From contig JAEDOB010000109.1 of NCBI GenBank assembly GCA_016302225.1, forward strand, positions 1 to 7,166: 7,166 nucleotides of DNA, given 5' to 3'. The notes beneath the pieces are model-generated. The model worked only from the letters and a program-made list of their open reading frames with translations, had not been told where the DNA came from and ran no database searches. This document shows, piece after piece, positions 1 to 5,577 of the stretch (position 1 is its first letter; each line of letters starts with the position of its first letter). A program made the translations under genes and the position numbers. The DNA is from Oscillospiraceae bacterium. GTDB taxonomy: Bacteria > Bacillota > Clostridia > Oscillospirales > Ruminococcaceae.

Positions 1-158
1 AAAGTTCTTTTAAAGCCTGGATGCTCTTTCATAGGAATTAAATCACAAATAAACTTGAACCACAAGATATATTCGCTTTTAGTATGCAATACACAAGCTC
101 CTTTGCAAAAGCCATCGGTTGTGTTTATAACATTTCCACAAGTACATTTAAACTTCAT
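1..158 (-). CDS. small cysteine-rich hypothetical protein, 5' part only
   Basis: Only the first 52 codons are visible; the reading frame is open to the left edge of the window. The protein starts MKFKCTCGNVINTTDGF and has cysteines at residues 5, 7, 18, 22 and 38. The N-terminal CxCGN resembles one half of a zinc knuckle or rubredoxin-like turn, but a second CxxC partner is not seen in the visible part. The start is supported by AAAGGAG placed 10 nt before the ATG. A weak promoter may lie upstream (TTGAAA at 208-213 and TATAAA at 183-188 on the minus strand), but its 19-bp spacing is long. The gene lies downstream of the recJ terminator on the same strand, so it is probably a separate transcription unit. 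I do not recognise the family. A small metal-binding or immunity-type protein is possible, but this is a guess. Confidence 0.6.
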   Translation of the reverse strand, partial: MKFKCTCGNVINTTDGFCKGACVLHTKSEYILWFKFICDLIPMKEHPGFKRT

Positions 159-214
159 GTTGAATCAGCTCCTTTATTTCAGTTTATATCCCCATAGATT
201 GTCCATATTTCAAT

Positions 215-243
215 TGACAACAAGGGACTGCCGCAGCAGCCCC
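215..243 (-). terminator. Probable intrinsic terminator after recJ
   Basis: On the minus strand, 10 nt past the recJ stop codon, GGGGCTGC pairs with GCAGTCCC (plus-strand 224-243) around a TGCG loop. This gives eight base pairs, one of them a G-U wobble. A moderately T-rich tail, TTGTTGTC, follows. The GC-rich stem and its position fit a Rho-independent terminator that separates recJ from the small gene at the left edge. The tail is not a pure T-run, so readthrough is possible. Confidence 0.65.
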
Positions 244-252
244 GCTCTGTTT

Positions 253-2298
253 TCAATTTCCTCTTACAGCCAAATAAATATCCGATTTCCCCGCCCTAAG
301 AGCTTTAAGTATCTCCGAGGTTTCAATATCCACACGAGCAGCACCTTCCACAAGCCTTGCGGTCATAAAAAATCTGTCCGTTTCAATAAGACCCTTTTCC
401 TCGAAAATGTCAATGCAGACCATAAATTTGCAGAAATTCATACTGTCATCGGAAACGGCGGAATAAATGTTATCAAACGGCAGAAACTCCTTTTTCACCG
501 CCTTGTAGACCTTCACAAGCTCTGCCCTTTCGGGAGCTATCCTTGCCATCAGCGCAGGCGAAACGGCTTCTCCCCTTCTGAGTGCTTCGTAGGTGTCCTT
601 TGCCGCAAAATATTTCTGCTGGGAAACTCCGCATTTTCTGCATTCGTTTATCCTGACATTCACAGATGTCCTGCCGTTGTATGTATTCAGTTCGGGATAT
701 ACCAGCATATCCATCATATCCCCCGCCGAGTAACCGAATTTGTCCGTCGCCTGACCGAACATCAGCCCGCTGACGGTCACCCCGCCGTAATCCAGACTAA
801 GCTTCGTATGCTTGCCCTCGGAAAGTGCCTGAACAGCATTTATCTTCGCCCCGTGCATCAGGAACATTGGACGGGGATTTCCCGCTCCGAACGGCTCCAG
901 AACCGACAGCGAACCTACCTCCTCCACCGAAAGGTCATCGGGCAGAAGTGCCTTATCCGCCTGAGAAACAGAGTTTATCTCACCGCAGCTCTCCGCCGCA
1001 AATTTCTGCAAAAGCTCGGTAAACTCCCCCACCTTTTCGGGCAGCAGCGAAAAACCTCCCGCACCGCTGTGTCCGCCGAATTTGGTCAGCACGGACGAAC
1101 AGTAAGAAAGCGCCTCGAAAACGTGAAATCCCTCGGGAGCTCTTGCTGAACCCCTCGCTTCGCCGTTTTCCTCGGATATGATGAAGGTAGGCTTTCCCGT
1201 CCGCTCCATAACTCTCGCCGCCGCAATGCCGATAACGCCGTGATGCCAGCCCTTTCCGTAAAACACCGAAACACGCCTGTCCGCAATAAACGGGTCAGCC
1301 TTGACAGCTGCGGAGATTTCCGACATTATCCCCTTTTCGGTTTCCTGACGGGTTTTGTTATACCCGCAGAGAATGTCCGCCAGCAGCTTTGCTTCTTCCT
1401 CGTCCTCGGTAAGCAGCAGCCGAACCGCATCGGTGGCAGAACCAAATCTTCCCGCCGCATTTATCCTGGGCGCAAGGGTGAAGGCAAGCCCCGTTGAGGT
1501 GTAAGGCGGCTTCATTCCCGACGCTTCTATAAGTGCTTTCAGACCGATATTTGCCGTATTTTCCAGATAATGAAGTCCCGCAGAAACGATGTATCTGTTC
1601 TCACCCCGAAGCGGCACAACGTCCGCAACGGTGGCAATAGCGGCAAGGTCGGAGAACTGCTCCATAGCCGCCGTGTGATCTCCGTCCTCCATAGCGGCGA
1701 TTAGCTTCAAAACCAGCCCGCAGCCGCATAAGTCCTTAAAACGGGACAGGTCGTCCGCACGGTGAAGGTCAACAACAGCCTCAGCACGGGGCAGCTTTTC
1801 CGACGGCTGATGATGGTCGGTGACAATAAGGCGCATTCCCAGCTCGTAAACAAGGTCAGCCTCGGCAATTGCTGAAATTCCGTTATCTACCGTAATAATA
1901 AGCTCCGTGCCCCGCTCATGCAGCTTTCGGATATTGTCGGCATTCAGACCGTAGCCCTCCGCCCTTTCGTTGATAAAAAAGGACACGTTCGCACCCAGAC
2001 ATTCAAGATAAGAGTAAAGCGCAGCAGTCGCCGTGATGCCGTCGCAGTCATAATCTCCGTAAATGCAAATATTTGTCATATTGTCAACAGCTTCGGTAAT
2101 AAGCTGCGCCGCCTTGTCCATATCCTGCGCAGTAAACGGGTCGGAAGGCTCACTGTTTGAAAAGAAAGCCGCCGCTTCGTCATAGCCGCCTATCCCCCTT
2201 GCAGACAGCACGTCCGCACACAGCTTTGAAAGCCCGCCCTTTATCATAAGCTCGTCGGAAACCGCTTTTACGGGCTTCCCTATTTTCCATTTGTGCAT
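253..2298 (-). CDS. recJ: Single-stranded-DNA-specific exonuclease RecJ
   Basis: This 681-residue protein is a DHH-family 5'-3' single-strand DNA exonuclease, a cytoplasmic enzyme of recombination and mismatch/base-excision repair that uses divalent metal ions. All hallmark motifs are visible in order: DYDCDG (82-87), VDNG (137-140), DHH (161-163), an ATVADVVPL segment with Asp226, PRINAAGR (277-284), the DHHA1 part with WHHGVIGIAAAR (351-362), GSARAPEG (383-390) and GGHSGAGGF (408-416). LEPFGAGNPRPMF near 468-480 begins the OB-fold. About 110 further residues follow, so the protein is longer than the E. coli enzyme (577) and in the size range of Firmicutes RecJ proteins with a C-terminal extension. 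Cys85 in the first motif is a mild variant of the usual DYDADG/DYDVDG. The ATG is preceded by GGAG at 7 nt and lies about 29 nt behind a predicted transcription start. No truncation or frameshift is visible. Confidence 0.97.
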   Translation of the reverse strand: MHKWKIGKPVKAVSDELMIKGGLSKLCADVLSARGIGGYDEAAAFFSNSEPSDPFTAQDMDKAAQLITEAVDNMTNICIYGDYDCDGITATAALYSYLECLGANVSFFINERAEGYGLNADNIRKLHERGTELIITVDNGISAIAEADLVYELGMRLIVTDHHQPSEKLPRAEAVVDLHRADDLSRFKDLCGCGLVLKLIAAMEDGDHTAAMEQFSDLAAIATVADVVPLRGENRYIVSAGLHYLENTANIGLKALIEASGMKPPYTSTGLAFTLAPRINAAGRFGSATDAVRLLLTEDEEEAKLLADILCGYNKTRQETEKGIMSEISAAVKADPFIADRRVSVFYGKGWHHGVIGIAAARVMERTGKPTFIISEENGEARGSARAPEGFHVFEALSYCSSVLTKFGGHSGAGGFSLLPEKVGEFTELLQKFAAESCGEINSVSQADKALLPDDLSVEEVGSLSVLEPFGAGNPRPMFLMHGAKINAVQALSEGKHTKLSLDYGGVTVSGLMFGQATDKFGYSAGDMMDMLVYPELNTYNGRTSVNVRINECRKCGVSQQKYFAAKDTYEALRRGEAVSPALMARIAPERAELVKVYKAVKKEFLPFDNIYSAVSDDSMNFCKFMVCIDIFEEKGLIETDRFFMTARLVEGAARVDIETSEILKALRAGKSDIYLAVRGN

Positions 2299-2323
2299 AG
2301 CAATTCTCCAGTTTTCAAATTTA

Positions 2324-2340
2324 GTATAATATGATTATAC
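2324..2340. promoter_or_regulatory. Perfect palindrome over the recJ -10 box and start site
   Basis: GTATAAT, ATG, ATTATAC form a perfect 7-bp inverted repeat with a 3-nt centre. One arm contains the recJ -10 hexamer and the other falls over the predicted transcription start. This placement is what an operator would have. However, AT-rich promoter DNA produces such symmetry readily, and no regulator gene is adjacent, so operator function is unproven. Confidence 0.35.
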
Positions 2341-2362
2341 CATTTTCCGACAAATTTTTCAA
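2334..2362 (-). promoter_or_regulatory. Promoter of recJ (extended -10, sigma-A type)
   Basis: On the minus strand TTGAAA (2362-2357), a 17-bp spacer and TATAAT (2339-2334) are followed about 36 nt later by the recJ ATG. TGG immediately before the -10 box makes it an extended -10. The expected start of transcription is near 2327. The match is close to consensus, so recJ can be transcribed independently of the HAD gene upstream. Confidence 0.8.
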
Positions 2363-2441
2363 GTGAAATTTCTGTATAATATGTATCGGTAAACGACAAA
2401 AATTATTTTACTTTGAGCGTAATTTGAGTTAGGTATATATA

Positions 2442-3182
2442 TCAAAGAGAAAGCAGAAAATCCGTAAGCTCGGCGATGTTATTCACTACCATATCCGCAT
2501 GAATATCCTCGGAAATATCCGAACCTCGGAAATTGTTGAGAACGGCGAAAATCCCCATTTTCTGCGGAATTTCCGTGTCCCATACGGGATTGTCCCCGAC
2601 CATAACGGCTTCTTCGGGAGAAACTTTCAGACGGTCAAGTGCAAGCCGAAATATCCGCTCATGGGGCTTGGAAAATCCCACTTCGGTGTCAATCAAAATC
2701 TCGTCAAAAAGCGGTGCCAGCCCAAAACGCTCTATCTTTTCCCGCTGACCTTCCGAACTGCCGTTGGTGATAATCGCCGTTTTAATCCCAACATTTTTCA
2801 GCCTTTTCACAGCGTCATATGCGCCGTCGAACAGGCATATCATTTCCTTTTGCAGGGACGTGTAGCTGTCCGCCGTTTCGATGATTTTTTCCCTGTCCGA
2901 AAATCCCAAACGCTCCATTGCAAGCAGCAGGACTTCCCGCCTTGCCTCGGTGAGATGCTCCCGTCCCCACTTGTGACGTGCGGGGTCTGACCAGTAGCTG
3001 TGCTTCACATTGTCAACCGCTTCAAGCATTTCCTCCGCCGAAAATGACGTTTTGTTTTCCTCGGTAAATTTGGCGCAGATGACCTTCCACGCCTTCTCCG
3101 ATGCGCCGTCGTAGGAGATGATAGTGTCGTCTAAGTCGAACATTACCGCTTTCGGGCGTTTGGTTATTGAGTTTATTTTCAT
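2442..3182 (-). CDS. HAD-superfamily hydrolase (subclass I phosphatase-like)
   Basis: A 246-residue cytoplasmic haloacid-dehalogenase-type hydrolase. Motif I is FDLDDT (15-20), with nucleophile Asp16 and general acid Asp18. Motif II is IITNGSS (137-143, Thr139). The motif III lysine is Lys172 in FSKPHERIF. Motif IV is VGDNPVWD (195-202) with Asp197 and Asp202 for magnesium. The helical stretch between motifs I and II (about 24-115) fits a C1-type cap. The DLDDT form and the overall layout recall the YjjG/pyrimidine-nucleotidase and phosphoglycolate-phosphatase branch, so a small phosphate monoester is the likely substrate, but it cannot be named. The ATG at 3182 has GGAGG 7 nt upstream. An in-frame TTG at 3224 would read through that ribosome binding site and is rejected. 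The start lies 44 nt after the preceding gene, so the two are probably co-transcribed. Confidence 0.92.
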   Translation of the reverse strand: MKINSITKRPKAVMFDLDDTIISYDGASEKAWKVICAKFTEENKTSFSAEEMLEAVDNVKHSYWSDPARHKWGREHLTEARREVLLLAMERLGFSDREKIIETADSYTSLQKEMICLFDGAYDAVKRLKNVGIKTAIITNGSSEGQREKIERFGLAPLFDEILIDTEVGFSKPHERIFRLALDRLKVSPEEAVMVGDNPVWDTEIPQKMGIFAVLNNFRGSDISEDIHADMVVNNIAELTDFLLSL

Positions 3183-3226
3183 TTGCTTTCCTCCGTTCGG
3201 ACAGTTCAAAAAATCAGCGGACAATT

Positions 3227-3676
3227 TTACTGATTTCCCTCAACAACAATGACAGAGGTATGCTTCAATGCTTCCTTTACCCATTTTATAAATTCCTCAA
3301 AAAACTTCTTTTCATCATCATTAAGGCTTTCAATGTCCTGTTCGATCTCATAAATAAGCTTGTCCCAATCCGCCTTCTCGATAAAATTTGTAAAGCAAAC
3401 ATCAAAAATAGGGTTGGGTGTTCCGTCAGATGTGTACCTAGTCGGAAATACTTTATTGAAATAATCAAGAAGCAGCTCGTAATCCTGCTTATATATACGG
3501 AGTGGTCTGCAATAACAATGCCATTCTTCCCATTTTGGATCCCAATCATAGTCATCGGAGATCTTTAAAGGGTTAAAATCCAATAGTATCTTTTCGCTTT
3601 TCGGTGCGTATAATCGCAGCTCAGTATACACTTGTTTTTCATATTCGTTCGGGTTTAGCCAAATAATTTCGTTCAT
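3227..3676 (-). CDS. Hypothetical acidic, Trp-rich protein (149 aa)
   Basis: A complete 149-residue protein, with GGAGG 8 nt before the ATG. It has no signal peptide or membrane segment. It is acidic and unusually aromatic, with six tryptophans, including the cluster DYDWDPKWEEW (43-53). The C-terminal third (EQDIESLNDDEKKFFEEF onward) looks helical, and the protein ends in a hydrophobic strand, SVIVVEGNQ. I do not recognise a named family. The size, acidity, aromatic content and solo placement are like those of immunity proteins of polymorphic toxin systems, but no toxin gene is visible, so this is only a suggestion. The nearest good promoter is about 300 nt upstream at 3985-4013, beyond an inverted-repeat element. 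The HAD gene follows after 44 nt. Confidence 0.82.
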   Translation of the reverse strand: MNEIIWLNPNEYEKQVYTELRLYAPKSEKILLDFNPLKISDDYDWDPKWEEWHCYCRPLRIYKQDYELLLDYFNKVFPTRYTSDGTPNPIFDVCFTNFIEKADWDKLIYEIEQDIESLNDDEKKFFEEFIKWVKEALKHTSVIVVEGNQ

Positions 3677-3805
3677 TTTTGTTACCTCCGATATGCTGAT
3701 TTCAATAGGTCAAAAAGTCAATGGGCAAAATTGCGGAATATTCAATTTTTCCCAATTGTCAGCATTTTTCATAGTAATTATATTTTGTCAATTCACCGTC
3801 AAATG

Positions 3806-3949
3806 GGAAGTTTATCAATGTGGAATGTGAAAAGTGGAAAGTGGAATTATTGTGCTGTCTGCTGCAAAAGAGTTAATATTAATCGGCTCAGCCGACACCA
3901 TAAATTTCACTTTTCACTTTACACTTTTCACATTTAAAAGACAACTTCC
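3806..3949. repeat. 144-bp imperfect inverted-repeat (MITE/REP-like) element
   Basis: The element is bounded by GGAAGTT (3806-3812) and its complement AACTTCC (3943-3949). Inside, AATGTGAAAAGTG (3824-3836) is matched by CACTTTTCACATT (3922-3934), and the arms continue in diverged AAAGTG units towards TGTC (about 3856-3859) and its complement in CCGACACCA. The centre holds two nested palindromes: TTAATATTAA (3873-3882) and TCGGCT-C-AGCCGA (3883-3895). It encodes no protein. As RNA it would fold into a long imperfect stem. It occupies most of the 333-nt gene-free gap 3677-4009, between a predicted promoter and the 149-aa gene. The rest of that gap is AT-rich, and I see no gene in it. Confidence 0.65.
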
Positions 3950-3984
3950 AATTTGTAAAGCTAACGTCCTGTATTATATATGTG

Positions 3985-4013
3985 ATTATACCACATTCAT
4001 ATGAACAAATCAA
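3985..4013 (-). promoter_or_regulatory. Promoter reading towards the 149-aa gene and HAD hydrolase
   Basis: Minus-strand TTGATT (4013-4008), a 17-bp spacer and TATAAT (3990-3985), with TGG directly before the -10 box. The -35 hexamer overlaps the stop codon of the DUF6179-like gene. Transcription would begin near 3978 and run about 300 nt through the inverted-repeat element before reaching the ATG at 3676. No better promoter was found closer to that gene. Confidence 0.65.
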
Positions 4014-4921
4014 CATTCCCCGCCGATTATCCCGAATATGCGCACAAGGCTGTTTTCCGCCGCACGACGGACATATCCGCTGCCGAAAAGTCCGCTGCAT
4101 TTTGCGGAAATATCCGCTTTTACATAACGCCTTTCGGTTTCGTCTGTTTCAGAAAAGCGGGCTTTCAGCTTTTCTATCTCTTTTCGGTCAAAAGGCGAAA
4201 AAATATCCCCGCCGCTTACCGTCTGCCAGAGGATATTTTCGCAGAATATGCCGCAGATATTGTCAAACAGCTCGTAATATCTCAGCCCGCAGCCAGCCGC
4301 ATAGCTTTTCAGCACGGGAATAATTTTCTCCTCGCCGAACTGACGGCAAAAACAGTTTTCCGCATAAAGCCGACGGTAATATTCCCGCATATACCACGCT
4401 CCCGATATGTCCGTTAAATCGGACAGAAGCGGATAATCAATGGACGTGAAAATATTCTCGCAGTCAAACCGTATCTGCTTGTTTGCCGCCAGAAATTCGC
4501 CGAACGCCTTCTCGCACACAAACCGATAGGACGGCGTTTCCACATTAAGCCTTGTGTTAAAAGTCATTCGGGACAGCCTTTCGCCCTCGCCGATTATCTC
4601 CGAAAGCACCCCGCAGCCCTTCATATAAATATCGTGAAATTTCTCGGAAACAAGTGCCGCCGCAGCCGCCCCGTCCCCCACAGACAGCAGATAGGAATCC
4701 GCCGTGTACAGTACGGAAAACATTATCATCTCCCCGTTTTCCTCCGACACGGAGCCACTCTCCCGCCTTGTGAACTGCCCGCACAGCTCCGCAAATTCCG
4801 CACCTATCTCCGCTTTCAGATTTGCAAGCCGTTTCTCGGGAACGGCACCGCTTTCCATCAGCGACAGGACGTATTTCCCGGGGAGCCTGTTTATCCCCAC
4901 AGTGTTAAGCTCAGTCATCAT
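4010..4921 (-). CDS. DUF6179-like protein of unknown function
   Basis: A 303-residue, mostly helical, probably cytoplasmic protein. From memory of the family it resembles DUF6179. The recalled hallmarks are an N-terminal TRRESGSV segment (51-58) followed by a conserved helix IMFSVLYTADSYLLS (66-80), then ETPSYRF (128-134), FTSIDYPLLSD (158-168), and YMREYYRRLYAENCFCRQF (177-195). No catalytic motif or metal site is obvious. The start is one of two adjacent ATGs. The first, at 4921, has GGAG 8 nt upstream inside the end of the DUF6323-like gene. The reading frames overlap by 11 nt, so translation is probably coupled and the two products are likely made together, perhaps as a complex. An upstream in-frame start at 4972 would lie entirely inside the previous gene and is rejected. 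Its role is not known to me. Confidence 0.8.
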   Translation of the reverse strand: MMTELNTVGINRLPGKYVLSLMESGAVPEKRLANLKAEIGAEFAELCGQFTRRESGSVSEENGEMIMFSVLYTADSYLLSVGDGAAAAALVSEKFHDIYMKGCGVLSEIIGEGERLSRMTFNTRLNVETPSYRFVCEKAFGEFLAANKQIRFDCENIFTSIDYPLLSDLTDISGAWYMREYYRRLYAENCFCRQFGEEKIIPVLKSYAAGCGLRYYELFDNICGIFCENILWQTVSGGDIFSPFDRKEIEKLKARFSETDETERRYVKADISAKCSGLFGSGYVRRAAENSLVRIFGIIGGEC

Positions 4922-5399
4922 ACACATCACTCCATCTGAAATCCGCAGCCATATCATCGACCTCACGGTCAACGCCGTTTAGCCGTATCATATTGCAAAG
5001 GCTGTCCATATCCCGTGAAACAAGCAGTTCCATAGTCCCCTCCGACTGATGCTCGAACAGTTCAAACATAGCGTCGATAAGCTCGTCATCGGTGAGATCG
5101 TCGCCGCATTCCTCCTTGGCGGAATAGAACGCTTCAACCAGAAGGCAAAGCGTTTCGCCGAAGCTTTCGCTGTCCACATAGCTGCTTTCGGCAAATTTCT
5201 CCGCCAGCTTAACCGCCGCCGATTTTCCGAAGCAGATACGGCGGTTTTCGGAAATGCAGCTTTTTTCCGTCAACGCTATCTCACGGGCTGCCTTTTCCGT
5301 CAGGCGAATGCCGTATTCTGCGGCTTTTTCGGACACTTCCATTATCTGTCCCACCGTATCACCCGAATTGTCATTCAGCAGTTTCAACATATTGCTCAT
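4911..5399 (-). CDS. DUF6323-like protein of unknown function
   Basis: A 162-residue acidic, helical protein without signal peptide or membrane segment. Recalled family features that match DUF6323 are AAEYGIRLTEKAA (26-38), ENRRICFGKSAAVKLAEKF (51-69), a SSYVDSESFGETLCLLVEAFY block (72-92) and LTDDELIDAMFELF (102-115), followed by EGTMELL (120-126). The chosen ATG at 5399 has AGGAG 9 nt upstream. An in-frame ATG at 5438 would translate through this ribosome binding site and overlap the -35 box of the opposing promoter, so it is unlikely. The gene overlaps the DUF6179-like gene by 11 nt. It is preceded by a 105-nt leader from a near-consensus promoter at 5511-5539. No biochemical role is known to me. 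Confidence 0.8.
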   Translation of the reverse strand: MSNMLKLLNDNSGDTVGQIMEVSEKAAEYGIRLTEKAAREIALTEKSCISENRRICFGKSAAVKLAEKFAESSYVDSESFGETLCLLVEAFYSAKEECGDDLTDDELIDAMFELFEHQSEGTMELLVSRDMDSLCNMIRLNGVDREVDDMAADFRWSDVYDD

Positions 5400-5431
5400 A
5401 AATGCCATCTCCTTTTTGTTAAATATCACTA

Positions 5432-5460
5432 TTGACATTCTGCTAAGAATGTGGTATGAT
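5432..5460 (+). promoter_or_regulatory. Plus-strand promoter for the radical SAM gene
   Basis: TTGACA (5432-5437), a 17-bp spacer and TATGAT (5455-5460), with TGTGG just before the -10 box giving an extended -10. Transcription should start near 5467, leaving a leader of about 111 nt before the ATG at 5578. The promoter points directly at the minus-strand promoter at 5511-5539. Confidence 0.75.
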
Positions 5461-5471
5461 ATGCTTGTAAA

Positions 5472-5510
5472 GGTGTATGTGTATCAATGAACAACTATTG
5501 ACACATAACC
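5472..5510. promoter_or_regulatory. Imperfect dyad between two face-to-face promoters
   Basis: TATGTG-TA-TCAAT (5476-5488) is complementary to ATTGACACATA (5497-5507), apart from a 2-nt bulge, around an 8-nt centre. The pairing extends to GGT (5472-5474) with ACC (5508-5510) after a 1-nt bulge, giving about 14 base pairs in total. It lies precisely between the two predicted transcription starts (about 5467 plus and 5504 minus). It could be an operator for a dimeric regulator, or a hairpin near the 5' end of both RNAs. The sequence cannot distinguish these. Confidence 0.5.
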
Positions 5511-5539
5511 ATAATACCACGTTTTTTCTCTCTTGTCAA
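5511..5539 (-). promoter_or_regulatory. Minus-strand promoter for the DUF6323/DUF6179 pair
   Basis: Minus-strand TTGACA (5539-5534), a 17-bp spacer and TATTAT (5516-5511), with CGTGG before the -10 box (extended -10). Expected transcription start is near 5504, about 105 nt before the DUF6323-like ATG. Its -35 and -10 sequences mirror those of the opposing plus-strand promoter (both contain CTATTGACA and GTGGTATNAT). Confidence 0.75.
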
Positions 5540-5577
5540 TAGGCAGGAGATTTTTTATTTTTGGGGGAACGAAAAAT

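Larger units (their letters stand above)
2311..2400. repeat. Degenerate tandem duplication in the recJ upstream region
   Basis: Two diverged copies lie side by side. Copy A (about 2312-2354) has TTTTCAA, AAATTT, GTATAATATG (2324-2333) and CGACAAA (2348-2354). Copy B (about 2357-2400) has TTTTTCAA, AAATTT, GTATAATATG (2374-2383, exactly 50 bp on) and CGACAAA (2394-2400). Copy B has lost the second palindrome arm, which in copy A provides the -10 box. This fits an old promoter duplication in which only the recJ-proximal copy still works. The gap between the HAD gene and recJ is 143 nt and contains no gene or clear terminator. Confidence 0.45.

Noticed and set aside
55..1149. Long open frame on the plus strand (364 codons) opposite the 3' half of recJ
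   Set aside because: It lies antisense to recJ, whose motifs are complete. Its translation has no recognisable domain, starts at TTG without a good ribosome binding site, and is low-complexity basic sequence.
3183..3224. N-terminal extension of the HAD hydrolase from a TTG
   Set aside because: The extension would translate through the GGAGG site that serves the ATG at 3182, and the extra residues do not match the family's N-terminus.
3820..3936. Possible CRISPR-like repeats from the recurring AAAGTG/CACTTT units
   Set aside because: The units are short, run directly into each other without spacers and occur in inverted orientation, which fits a hairpin element rather than an array.
3731..4100. 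Short open frames on both strands across the gene-free region 3677-4009
   Set aside because: They are made of the AAAGTG/CACTTT repeat arms and spill into the DUF6179-like gene. None has a convincing ribosome binding site.
5461..5577. Possible cobalamin or SAM riboswitch in the radical SAM leader
   Set aside because: The leader is only about 111 nt and AT-rich. I see no B12-box-like or SAM-box-like conserved elements, only the single imperfect dyad.
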